A stretch of 64,000 nt of DNA from Ptiloglossa arizonensis (taxonomy: Eukaryota > Arthropoda > Insecta > Hymenoptera > Colletidae). The stretch is from contig NW_027478721.1 in assembly GCF_051014685.1 (NCBI RefSeq), forward strand, positions 310,001 through 374,000, written 5' to 3'. How positions within the stretch are numbered: the stretch's first letter is position 1; every line of letters starts with the position of its first letter. The notes below the pieces were generated by a model that worked only from the letters and a program-made list of their open reading frames with translations, did not search any database and was not told the origin of the DNA. The position numbers were made by a program, and so were the translations under genes. Positions 37,467 to 48,944 of this stretch are shown here, one piece after another.

Positions 37467-39149
37467 GAGTTTCTACTTTCAGATGCAACAGGAATTTTTG
37501 GGTTAGGTCAATCCGTTCGCGAGGTATGGGAGTTTGAAGCCAAGAAATGGTTGAGAAGGCAAAAATTTTTCGCAATTCTGCTGCTCCAAACGCTTAACCA
37601 GAATTGCCTAGGGAAAGAATACACATACCGCTGTAATCGGGCGAGTTTCTACTTTCAGATGCAATAGGAATTTTTGGGTTAGGTCAATCCGTTCGCGAGG
37701 TATGGGAGTTTGAAGCCAAGAAATGGTTGAGAAGGCAAAACATTTTTCGCAATTCTGCTGCTCCAAACGCTTAACCAGAATGGCCTAGGGAAAAAATTCG
37801 CATATCGTTGTAATCGGGCGAGTTTCTACTTTCAGACGCTGCAGGAACTTCTGGGTTTGGTCAATCCGTTCGCGATATATGGGAGTTTGAAGCTAAGAAA
37901 TGGTTGAGAAGACAACAAATTTTTCGCACTTCTGCTGCTCCAAACGCTTAACCAGAATTGCCTAGGGAAAGAATACACATACCGCTGTATTCGGGCGAGT
38001 TTCTACTTTCAGATGCAATAGGAATTTTTGGGTTAGGTCAATCCGTTCGCGAGATATGGGAGTTTGAAGCCAAGAAATGGTTGAGAAGGCATACAATTTT
38101 TCGCAATTTTGCTGATCCAAACGCTTAACCAGAATGGCCTAGTGAAAAAATACTCATGCCGCTGTAGTCGGGCGAGTTTCTACTTTCAGATGCAATAGGA
38201 ATTTTTGGGTTAGGTCAATCGGTTCGCGAGATATGGCAGTTTGAAGCCAAGCAATGGTTGAGATGGCAAAAAATTTTTCGCAATTCTGCTGCTCCAAACG
38301 CTTAACCCGAATGGCCTAGGGAAAAAATACACATACCGTTGTAATCGGGCGAGTTTCTACTTTCAGATGCAATAGGAATTTTTGGGTTATGTCAATCCGT
38401 TCGCGAGATATGGGAGTTTGAAGCCAAGAAATGGTTGAGATGGCAAAACATTTTTCGCAATTCTGCTGCTCCAAACGCTTAACCAGTATGGGCTAGGGAA
38501 AAAATACGCATACCGTTGTAATCGGGCGAGTTTCTACTTTCAGACTCAGCAGGAATTTTTGGGTTTGGTCAATCCGTTCGCGAGATATGGGACTTTGAAG
38601 CTAAGAAATGGTTGAGAAGACAACAAATTTTTCGCAATTCTGCTGCTCCAAACGCTTAACCAGAATGGGCTAGGGAAAAAATACACATACCGTTGTAATC
38701 GGGCGAGTTTCTAATTTCACACGCAACAGGAATTTTTGGGTTAGGTCAATCCGTTCGCGAGATATGGCAGATTGAAGCCAAGAAATGGTTAAAGACGGCA
38801 AAAAATTTTTCGCAATTCTGTTGCTCCAAACGCTTAACCAGAATGGCCTAGGGAAAAAATACACATACCGTTGTAATCGGGCGACTTTCTACTTTCAGAT
38901 GCAACAGGAATTTTTGGGTTAGGTCAATCCGTTCGCGAGATATGGGAGTTTGAAGCCAGGAAATGGTTAAAGACGGCAAAAAATTTTTCGCAATTCTGTT
39001 GCTCCAAACGCTTAACCAGAATGGCCTAGGGAAAAAATACACACAGTTGTAATCGGGCGTGTTTGTACTTTCAGAGGCAACAGGAATTTTTGAGTTAGGT
39101 CAATCCGTTCGCGAGATATGGGAGTTTGAAGCCAAGAAATGGTTAAAGA

Positions 39150-40806
39150 AGGCAAAAAACTCCTCGCAATTCTGCTGCTCCAAACGCTTAACCAGAATGG
39201 CCTAGGGAAAAAATACACATACCGTTGTAATCGGGCGAGTTTCTACTTTCACACGCAACAGGAATTTTTGGGTTAAGTCAATCCGTTCGCGAGATATGGG
39301 AGTTTGAAGCCAAGAAATGGTTGAGAAGGCAAAAAATTTTTCGCAATTCTGCTGCTCCAAACGCTTAACCAGAATGGCCAAGGGAAAAAATACACATACC
39401 GTTGTAATCGGGCGAGTTTCTACTTTCAGATGCAACAGGAATTTTTGGGTTAGGTCAATCCGTTCGCGAGGTATGGGAGTTTGAAGCCAAGAAATGGTTG
39501 AGAAGGCAAAAATTTTTCGCAATTCTGCTGCTCCAAACGCTTAACCAGAATTGCCTAGGGAAAGAATACACATACCGCTGTAATCGGGCGAGTTTCTACT
39601 TTCAGATGCAATAGGAATTTTTGGGTTAGGTCAATCCGTTCGCGAGGTATGGGAGTTTGAAGCCAAGAAATGGTTGAGAAGGCAAAACATTTTTCGCAAT
39701 TCTGCTGCTCCAAACGCTTAACCAGAATGGCCTAGGGAAAAAATTCGCATATCGTTGTAATCGGGCGAGTTTCTACTTTCAGACGCTGCAGGAACTTCTG
39801 GGTTTGGTCAATCCGTTCGCGATATATGGGAGTTTGAAGCTAAGAAATGGTTGAGAAGACAACAAATTTTTCGCACTTCTGCTGCTCCAAACGCTTAACC
39901 AGAATTGCCTAGGGAAAGAATACACATACCGCTGTATTCGGGCGAGTTTCTACTTTCAGATGCAATAGGAATTTTTGGGTTAGGTCAATCCGTTCGCGAG
40001 ATATGGGAGTTTGAAGCCAAGAAATGGTTGAGAAGGCATACAATTTTTCGCAATTTTGCTGATCCAAACGCTTAACCAGAATGGCCTAGTGAAAAAATAC
40101 TCATGCCGCTGTAGTCGGGCGAGTTTCTACTTTCAGATGCAATAGGAATTTTTGGGTTAGGTCAATCGGTTCGCGAGATATGGCAGTTTGAAGCCAAGCA
40201 ATGGTTGAGATGGCAAAAAATTTTTCGCAATTCTGCTGCTCCAAACGCTTAACCCGAATGGCCTAGGGAAAAAATACACATACCGTTGTAATCGGGCGAG
40301 TTTCTACTTTCAGATGCAATAGGAATTTTTGGGTTATGTCAATCCGTTCGCGAGATATGGGAGTTTGAAGCCAAGAAATGGTTGAGATGGCAAAACATTT
40401 TTCGCAATTCTGCTGCTCCAAACGCTTAACCAGTATGGGCTAGGGAAAAAATACGCATACCGTTGTAATCGGGCGAGTTTCTACTTTCAGACTCAGCAGG
40501 AATTTTTGGGTTTGGTCAATCCGTTCGCGAGATATGGGACTTTGAAGCTAAGAAATGGTTGAGAAGACAACAAATTTTTCGCAATTCTGCTGCTCCAAAC
40601 GCTTAACCAGAATGGGCTAGGGAAAAAATACACATACCGTTGTAATCGGGCGAGTTTCTAATTTCACACGCAACAGGAATTTTTGGGTTAGGTCAATCCG
40701 TTCGCGAGATATGGCAGATTGAAGCCAAGAAATGGTTAAAGACGGCAAAAAATTTTTCGCAATTCTGTTGCTCCAAACGCTTAACCAGAATGGCCTAGGG
40801 AAAAAA
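39150..40806 (+). repeat. 11-monomer unit, copy 2
   Basis: Follows copy 1 at +1947 bp and ends where AATACACATACCG is replaced by AATACACACAG near 40806. The preceding stretch 38860-39149 holds GGGCGACTTTC and ACACACAG monomers that link the copies. Confidence 0.87.
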
Positions 40807-42189
40807 TACACACAGTTGTAATCGGGCGTGTTTGTACTTTCAGAGGCAACAGGAATTTTTGAGTTAGGTCAATCCGTTCGCGAGATATGGGAGTTTGAAG
40901 CCAAGAAATGGTTAAAGAAGGCAAAAAATTTCTGGCAATTCTGCTGCTCCAAACGCTTAACCAGAATGGCCTAGGGAAGAAATACGCATATCGTTGTAAT
41001 CGGGCGGGTTTCTACTTTCAGACGCAGAAGGAATTTTTGGGTTTGGTCAATCCGTTCGCGAGATATGGGACTTTGAAGCTGAGAAATGGTTCAGAAGACA
41101 ACAAATTTTTCGCAATTCTGCTGCTCCAAACGCTTAACCAGAATGGGCTAGGAAAAAAATACACATACCGTTGTAATCGGGCGAGTTTCTACTTTCACAC
41201 GCAACAGGAATTTTTGGGTTAGTTCAATCCGTTCGCAAGATATGGGAGTTTGAAGCCAAGAAATGGTTGAGAAGGCAAAAAATTTATCGCAATTCTGCTG
41301 CTCCAAACGCTTAACCAGAATGGCCTAGGGAAAAAATACACATACCGTTGTAATCGGGCGAGTTTCTGCTTTGAGATGCAACAGGAATTTTTGGGTAAGT
41401 TCAATCCGTTCGCGAGATATGGGAGTTTGAAGCTAAGAAATGGTTGAGAAGACAACAAATTTTTCGCACTTCTGCTGCTCCAAACGCTTAACCAGAATGG
41501 CCTAGGGAAAAAATACACATACCGCTGTAGTCGAGCGAGTTTCTACTTTCAGATGCAATAGGAATTTTTGGGTTAGGTCAATCCGTTCGCGAGATATGGC
41601 GGTTTGAAGCCAAGAAATGGTTGAGAAGGGAAAAAATTTTTCGCAATTCTGCTGCTCCAAACGCTTAACCAGAATGGCCTAAGGAAAAAATACACATACC
41701 GTTGTAATCGGGCGAGTTTCTACTTTCAGACGCAACAGGAACTTTTGGGTTAGGTCAATCCGTTCGCGAGATATGGGACTTTGAAGCTAAGAAATGGTTG
41801 AGAAGACAAAAAATTTTTCGCAATTCTGCTGCTCCAAACGCTTAACCAGAATGGGCTAGGGAAAAAATACACATACCGTTGTAATCGGGCGAGTTTCTAC
41901 TTTCACACGCAACAGGAATTTTTGGGTTAGGTCAATCCGTTCGCGAGATATGGAAGATTGAAGCCAAGAAATGGTTGATAAGGCAAACAATTTTTCGCAA
42001 TTCTGCTGCTCCAAACGCTTAACCAGAATGGCCTAGGGAAAAAATACACATACCATTGTAATCGGGCGAGTTTCTACTTTCAGGTGCAATAGGAATTTTT
42101 GGGTTAGGTCAATCCGTCGCGAGATATGGGAGTTTGAAACCAAGAAATGGTTGAGAAGGCAAAAAATTTTTCGCACTTCTGCTGCTCCA
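40807..42189 (+). repeat. Inserted block of another type; 40807-41760 repeats at 45410-46363
   Basis: Starts with the ACACACAG/CGTGTTTGTAC monomer, then a stop-free two-monomer run (40908-41222), CGGGCGGGTTTC, CTGCTTTGAGATG and CCGCTGTAGTCGAGCG. The same order, including GGAACTTTTGGG, occurs at +4603 bp (26 monomers). The block type resembles 29650-30700. Confidence 0.85.
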
Positions 42190-44345
42190 AACGCTTAACC
42201 AGAATGGGCTAGGGAAAGAATACACATACCGTTGTAATCGGGCGAGTTTCTAATTTCACACGCAACAGGAATTTTTGGGTTAGGTCAATCCGTTCGCGAG
42301 ATATGGCAGATTGAAGCCAAGAAATGGTTAAAGACGGCAAAAAATTTTTCGCAATTCTGTTGCTCCAAACGCTTAACCAGAATGGCCTAGGGAAAAAATA
42401 CACATACCGTTGTAATCGGGCGACTTTCTACTTTCAGATGCAACAGGAATTTTTGGGTTAGGTCAATCCGTTCGCGAGATATGGGAGTTTGAAGCCAGGA
42501 AATGGTTAAAGACGGCAAAAAATTTTTCGCAATTCTGTTGCTCCAAACGCTTAACCAGAATGGCCTAGGGAAAAAATACACACAGTTGTAATCGGGCGTG
42601 TTTGTACTTTCAGAGGCAACAGGAATTTTTGAGTTAGGTCAATCCGTTCGCGAGATATGGGAGTTTGAAGCCAAGAAATGGTTAAAGAAGGCAAAAAACT
42701 TCTCGCAATTCTGCTGCTCCAAACGCTTAACCAGAATGGCCTAGGGAAAAAATACACATACCGTTGTAATCGGGCGAGTTTCTACTTTCACACGCAACAG
42801 GAATTTTTGGGTCAAGTCAATCCGTTCGCGAGATATGGGAGTTTGAAGCCAAGAAATGGTTGAGAAGGCAAAAAATTTTTCGCAATTCTGCTGCTCCAAA
42901 CGCTTAACCAGAATGGCCTAGGGAAAAAATACACATACCGTTGTAATCGGGCGAGTTTCTACTTTCAGATGCAACAGGAATTTTTGGGTTAGGTCAATCC
43001 GTTCGCGGGGTATGGGAGTTTGAAGCCAAGAAATGGTTGAGAAGGCAAAAATTTTTCGCAATTCTGCTGCTCCAAACGCTTAACCAGAATTGCCTAGGGA
43101 AAGAATACACATACCGCTGTAATCGGGCGAGTTTCTACTTTCAGATGCAATAGGAATTTTTGGGTTAGGTCAATCCGTTCGCGAGATATGGGAGTTTGAA
43201 GCCAAGAAATGGTTGAGAAGGCAAAACATTTTTCGCAATTCTGCTGCTCCAAACGCTTAACCAGAATGGCCTAGGGAAAAAATTCGCATATCGTTGTAAT
43301 CGGGCGAGTTTCTACTTTCAGACGCTGCAGGAACTTCTGGGTTTGGTCAATCCGTTCGCGAGATATGGGAGTTTGAAGCTAAGAAATGGTTGAGAAGACA
43401 ACAAATTTTTCGCACTTCTGCTGCTCCAAACGCTTAACCAGAATTGCCTAGGGAAAGAATACACATACCGCTGTATTCGGGCGAGTTTCTACTTTCAGAT
43501 GCAATAGGAATTTTTGGGTTAGGTCAATCCGTTCGCGAGATATGGGAGTTTGAAGCCAAGAAATGGTTGAGAAGGCATACAATTTTTCGCAATTTTGCTG
43601 ATCCAAACGCTTAACCAGAATGGCCTAGTGAAAAAATACTCATGCCGCTGTAGTCGGGCGAGTTTCTACTTTCAGATGCAATAGGAATTTTTGGGTTAGG
43701 TCAATCGGTTCGCGAGATATGGCAGTTTGAAGCCAAGCAATGGTTGAGATGGCAAAAAATTTTTCGCAATTCTGCTGCTCCAAACGCTTAACCCGAATGG
43801 CCTAGGGAAAAAATACACATACCGTTGTAATCGGGCGAGTTTCTACTTTCAGATGCAATAGGAATTTTTGGGTTATGTCAATCCGTTCGCGAGATATGGG
43901 AGTTTGAAGCCAAGAAATGGTTGAGATGGCAAAACATTTTTCGCAATTCTGCTGCTCCAAACGCTTAACCAGTATGGGCTAGGGAAAAAATACGCATACC
44001 GTTGTAATCGGGCGAGTTTCTACTTTCAGACTCAGCAGGAATTTTTGGGTTTGGTCAATCCGTTCGCGAGATATGGGACTTTGAAGCTAAGAAATGGTTG
44101 AGAAGACAACAAATTTTTCGCAATTCTGCTGCTCCAAACGCTTAACCAGAATGGGCTAGGGAAAAAATACACATACCGTTGTAATCGGGCGAGTTTCTAA
44201 TTTCACACGCAACAGGAATTTTTGGGTTAGGTCAATCCGTTCGCGAGATATGGCAGATTGAAGCCAAGAAATGGTTAAAGACGGCAAAAAATTTTTCGCA
44301 ATTCTGTTGCTCCAAACGCTTAACCAGAATGGCCTAGGGAAAAAA
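42190..44345 (+). repeat. 11-monomer unit, copy 3 (offset 3539 bp)
   Basis: Matches 38651-40806 at +3539 bp: equivalent positions 42209/38670, 42387/38848, 42551/39012 and 44156/40617, and GACGCTGCAGG at 43321/39782. One difference is CGCGGGGTATGG near 43006 against CGAGGTATGG. Confidence 0.87.
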
Positions 44346-45242
44346 TACACATACCGCTGTATTCGGGCGAGTTTCTACTTTCAGATGCAATAGGAATTTT
44401 TGGGTTAGGTCAATCCGTTCGCGAGATATGGGAGTTTGAAGCCAAGAAATGGTTGAGAAGGCATACAATTTTTCGCAATTTTGCTGATCCAAACGCTTAA
44501 CCAGAATGGCCTAGTGAAAAAATACTCATGCCGCTGTAGTCGGGCGAGTTTCTACTTTCAGATGCAATAGGAATTTTTGGGTTAGGTCAATCGGTTCGCG
44601 AGATATGGCAGTTTGAAGCCAAGCAATGGTTGAGATGGCAAAAAATTTTTCGCAATTCTGCTGCTCCAAACGCTTAACCCGAATGGCCTAGGGAAAAAAT
44701 ACACATACCGTTGTAATCGGGCGAGTTTCTACTTTCAGATGCAATAGGAATTTTTGGGTTATGTCAATCCGTTCGCGAGATATGGGAGTTTGAAGCCAAG
44801 AAATGGTTGAGATGGCAAAACATTTTTCGCAATTCTGCTGCTCCAAACGCTTAACCAGTATGGGCTAGGGAAAAAATACGCATACCGTTGTAATCGGGCG
44901 AGTTTCTACTTTCAGACTCAGCAGGAATTTTTGGGTTTGGTCAATCCGTTCGCGAGATATGGGACTTTGAAGCTAAGAAATGGTTGAGAAGACAACAAAT
45001 TTTTCGCAATTCTGCTGCTCCAAACGCTTAACCAGAATGGGCTAGGGAAAAAATACACATACCGTTGTAATCGGGCGAGTTTCTAATTTCACACGCAACA
45101 GGAATTTTTGGGTTAGGTCAATCCGTTCGCGAGATATGGCAGATTGAAGCCAAGAAATGGTTAAAGACGGCAAAAAATTTTTCGCAATTCTGTTGCTCCA
45201 AACGCTTAACCAGAATGGCCTAGGGAAAAAATACACATACCG
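43471..45242 (+). repeat. Tandem duplication of a 5-monomer (886-bp) unit
   Basis: CTGTATTCGG at 43471 and 44357, and the CTAATTTCACACG monomer at 44156 and 45042, are 886 bp apart. The junction lies between monomer positions 105 and 117: 44330-44350 lacks the ATTGCC and AAAGAAT variants that precede CTGTATTCGG in the first copy. Confidence 0.86.
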
Positions 45243-48200
45243 TTGTAATCGGGCGACTTTCTACTTTCAGATGCAACAGGAATTTTTGGGTTAGGTCAAT
45301 CCGTTCGCGAGATATGGGAGTTTGAAGCCAGGAAATGGTTAAAGACGGCAAAAAATTTTTCGCAATTCTGTTGCTCCAAACGCTTAACCAGAATGGCCTA
45401 GGGAAAAAATACACACAGTTGTAATCGGGCGTGTTTGTAGTTTCAGAGGCAACAGGAATTTTTGTGTTAGGTCAATCCGTTCGCGAGATATGGGAGTTTG
45501 AAGCCAAGAAATGGTTAAAGAAGGCAAAAAATTTCTGGCAATTCTGCTGCTCCAAACGCTTAACCAGAATGGCCTAGGGAAGAAATACGCATATCGTTGT
45601 AATCGGGCGGGTTTCTACTTTCAGACGCAGAAGGAATTTTTGGGTTTGGTCAATCCGTTCGCGAGATATGGGACTTTGAAGCTGAGAAATGGTTCAGAAG
45701 ACAACAAATTTTTCGCAATTCTGCTGCTCCAAACGCTTAACCAGAATGGGCTAGGAAAAAAATACACATACCGTTGTAATCGGGCGAGTTTCTACTTTCA
45801 CACGCAACAGGAATTTTTGGGTTAGTTCAATCCGTTCGCAAGATATGGGAGTTTGAAGCCAAGAAATGGTTGAGAAGGCAAAAAATTTATCGCAATTCTG
45901 CTGCTCCAAACGCTTAACCAGAATGGCCTAGGGAAAAAATACACATACCGTTGTTATCGGGCGAGTTTCTGCTTTGAGATGCAACAGGAATTTTTGGGTA
46001 AGTTCAATCCGTTCGCGAGATATGGGAGTTTGAAGCTAAGAAATGGTTGAGAAGACAACAAATTTTTCGCACTTCTGCTGCTCCAAACGCTTAACCAGAA
46101 TGGCCTAGGGAAAAAATACACATACCGCTGTAGTCGAGCGAGTTTCTACTTTCAGATGCAATAGGAATTTTTGGGTTAGGTCAATCCGTTCGCGAGATAT
46201 GGCGGTTTGAAGCCAAGAAATGGTTGAGAAGGGAAAAAATTTTTCGCAATTCTGCTGCTCCAAACGCTTAACCAGAATGGCCTAAGGAAAAAATACACAT
46301 ACCGTTGTAATCGGGCGAGTTTCTACTTTCAGACGCAACAGGAACTTTTGGGTTAGGTCAATCCGTTGGCGAGATATGGCGGTTTGAAGCCAAGAAATGG
46401 TTGAGAAGGGAAAAAATTTTTCGCAATTCTGCTGCTCCAAACGCTTAACCAGAATGGCCTAAGGAAAAAATACACATACCGTTGTAATCGGGCGAGTTTC
46501 TACTTTCAGACGCAACAGGAATTTTTGGGTTAGGTCAATCCGTTCGCGAGATATGGGAGTTTGAAGCCAGGAAATGGTTAAAGACGGCAAAAAATTTTTC
46601 GCAATTCTGTTGCTCCAAACGCTTAACCAGAATGGCCTAGGGAAAAAATACACACAGTTGTAATCGGGCGTGTTTGTACTTTCAGAGGCAACAGGAATTT
46701 TTGAGTTAGGTCAATCCGTTCGCGAGATATGGGAGTTTGAAGCCAAGAAATGGTTAAAGAAGGCAAAAAATTTCTGGCAATTCTGCTGCTCCAAACGCTT
46801 AACCAGAATGGCCTAGGGAAGAAATACACATACCGTTGTAATCGGGCGAGTTTCTACTTTCAGATGCAATAGGAATTTTTGGGTTAGGTCAATCCGTTCG
46901 CGAGATATGGGAGTTTGAAGGCAAGAAATGGTTGAGAAGGCAAAAAATTTTTCGCAATTCTGCTGCTCCAAACGCTTAACCAGAATGGCCTAGGGAAAAA
47001 ATACACATACAGTTGTAATCGGGCGAGATTCTACTTTCAGAGGCAACAGGAATTTTTGAGTTAGGTCAATCCGTTCGCGAGATATGGGAGTTTGAAGCCA
47101 AGAAATGGTTAAAGAAGGCAAAAAATTTCTCGCAATTCTGCTGCTCCAAACGCTTAACCAGAATGGCCTAGGGAAAAAATACACATACCGTTGTAATCGG
47201 GCGAGTTTCTACTTTCAGATGCAATAGGAATTTTTGGGTTAGGTCAATCCGTTCGCGAGTAATGGGAGTTTGAAATCAAGAAATGGTTAAAGAAGGCAAA
47301 AAATTTTTCGTAATTCTGCTGCTCCAAACGCTTAACCAGAATGGCCTAGGGAAAAAATACACATACCGTTGTAATCGGGCGAGTTTCTACTTTGAGATGC
47401 AACAGGAATTTTTGGGTAAGTTCAATCCGTTCGCGAGATATGGGAGTTTGAAGCTAAGAAATGGTTGAGAAGACAACAAATTTTTCGCACTTCCGCTGCT
47501 CCAAACGCTTAACCAGAATGGCCTAGGGAAAAAATACACATACCGTTGTAATCGGACGAGTTTCTACTTTCAGGTGCAATAGGAAATTTTGGGTTAGGTC
47601 AATCCGTCGCGAGATATGGGAGTTTGAAATCAAGAAATGGTTGAGAAGGCAAAACATTTTTCGCAATTCTGCTGCTCCAAACGCTTAACCAGAATGGCCT
47701 AGTGAAGAAATACGCATACCGTTGTAATCGGGCGAGTTTCTACTTTCAGACTCAGCAGGAATTTTTGGGTTTGGTCAATCCGTTCGCGAGATATGGGACT
47801 TTGAAGCTAAGAAATGGTTGAGAAGACAACAAATTTTTCGCAATTCTGCTGCTCCAAACGCTTAACCAGAATGGCCTAGGGAAAAAATACACATACAGTT
47901 GTAATCGGGCGAGATTCTACTTTCAGAGGCAACAGGAATTTTTGAGTTAGGTCAATCCGTTCGCGAGATATGGGAGTTTGAAGCCAAGAAATGGTTAAAG
48001 AAGGCAAAAAATTTCTCGCAATTCTGCTGCTCCAAACGCTTAACCAGAAAGGCCTAGGGAAAAAATACACATACCGTTGTAATCGGGCGAGTTTCTACTT
48101 TCAGATGCAATAGGAATTTTTGGGTTAGGTCAATCCGTTCGCGAGATATGGGAGTTTGAAATCAAGAAATGGTTGAGAAGGCAAAACATTTTTCGCAATT

Positions 48201-48944
48201 CTGCTGCTCCAAACGCTTAACCAGAATGGCCTAGTGAAGAAATACGCATATCGTTGTAATCGGGCGAGTTTCTACTTTCAGACGCAGCAGGAATTTTTGG
48301 GTTTGGTCAATCCGTTCGCGAGATATGGGACTTTGAAGCTGAGAAATGGTTCAGAAGACAACAAATTTTTCGCAATTCTGCTGCTCCAAACACTTAACCA
48401 GAATGGGCTAGGGAAAAAATACACATACCGTTGTAATCGGGCGAGTTTCTACTTTCACACGCGACAGGAATTTTTGGGTTAGGTCAATCCGTTCGCGAGA
48501 TATGGGACTTTGAAGCTGAGAAATGGTTCAGAAGACAACAAATTTTTCGCAATTCTGCTGCTCCAAACGCTTAACCAGAATGGGCTAGGGAAAAAATACA
48601 CATACCGTTGTAATCGGGCGAGTTTCTACTTTCACACGCAACAGGAATTTTTGGGTTAGTTCAATCCGTTCGCAAGATATGGGAGTTTGAAGCCAAGAAA
48701 TGGTTGAGAAGGCAAAAAATTTTTCGCAATTCTGCTGCTCCAAACGCTTAACCAGAATGGCCTAGGGAAAAAATACACATACCGAGGTAATCGGGCGAGT
48801 TTCTACTTTGAGATGCAACAGGAATTTTTGGGTAAGTTCAATCCGTTCGCGAGATATGGGAGTTTGAAGCTAAGAAATGGTTGAGAAGACAACAAATTTT
48901 TCGCACTTCTGCTGCTCCAAACGCTTAACCAGAATGGGCTATGG
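45243..48944 (+). repeat. Mixed monomers with copies of 40.8-41.8 kb and 4-5 kb blocks
   Basis: 45410-46363 matches 40807-41760 at +4603 bp. The stretch near 46370-46550 repeats a GGCGGTTTG / CCTAAGG monomer. From about 46990 the monomers are like the first 5 kb (CAGTTGTAATCGGGCGAGATTC, GGGTAAGTTC, GGACGAGTTTC, AGTGAAGAAATACGC at 48234). CCGAGGTAATCGGG near 48783 is private. No gene. Confidence 0.83.

Larger units (their letters stand above)
37338..37514 (+). repeat. Representative 177-bp monomer
   Basis: This copy differs from my hand-made consensus at one noticed base (monomer 152, C rather than T in GCAAYAGG) and sets the monomer coordinates used here. Parts: CENP-B-box-like element at 1-17, TCGCGA palindrome at 3-8, A6T5 tract at 47-57, GGCCTAGGG with an AvrII site at 92-100, A6 at 101-106, second box-like element at 113-129, AATTTTT at 156-162, and GGGTTAGG at 163-170. 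Common variants are T deletion at 2-3 (176 bp), GGTTGAG to GGTTAAAG near 38-40 (178 bp), loss of two bases near 112 giving ACACACAG (175 bp), and CGCTTAACC to CGCTAACC near 81 (minus 1). Confidence 0.95.
35064..37520 (+). repeat. Overlapping 7- and 8-monomer duplications (1242 and 1419 bp)
   Basis: 35064-35540 matches 36483-36780 at +1419 bp, sharing the rare CTGCGGCTCC (35274 and 36693). 35540-36280 matches 36782-37522 at +1242 bp (35657/36899, 35835/37077, CGAGGTATGGG at 36279/37521). In GAGGTATGGG the central A of the box-like element is G. Confidence 0.87.
37220..38859 (+). repeat. 11-monomer (1947-bp) unit, copy 1
   Basis: Matched at +1947 bp: CGAGGTATGG at 37521/39468, GACGCTGCAGG at 37835/39782, and the CTAATTTCACACG monomer at 38670/40617. 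The unit carries several variants not seen elsewhere, such as CAGAATTGCCTAGGGAAAGAAT, CAATTTTGCTGATCC, TACTCATGCCGC and CTTAACCCGAATGG, so it evolved apart before being copied. Confidence 0.88.

Noticed and set aside
38305..38321. Reverse-strand CENP-B box at CCCGAATGG
   Set aside because: CCCG and the T position fit, but the CGAA half is absent; chance match in a private variant.
39202..39522. Minus-strand 106-residue open frame
   Set aside because: Read-through of nearly two monomers in a unit lacking one A in the A-tract; the same satellite sequence as everywhere else.
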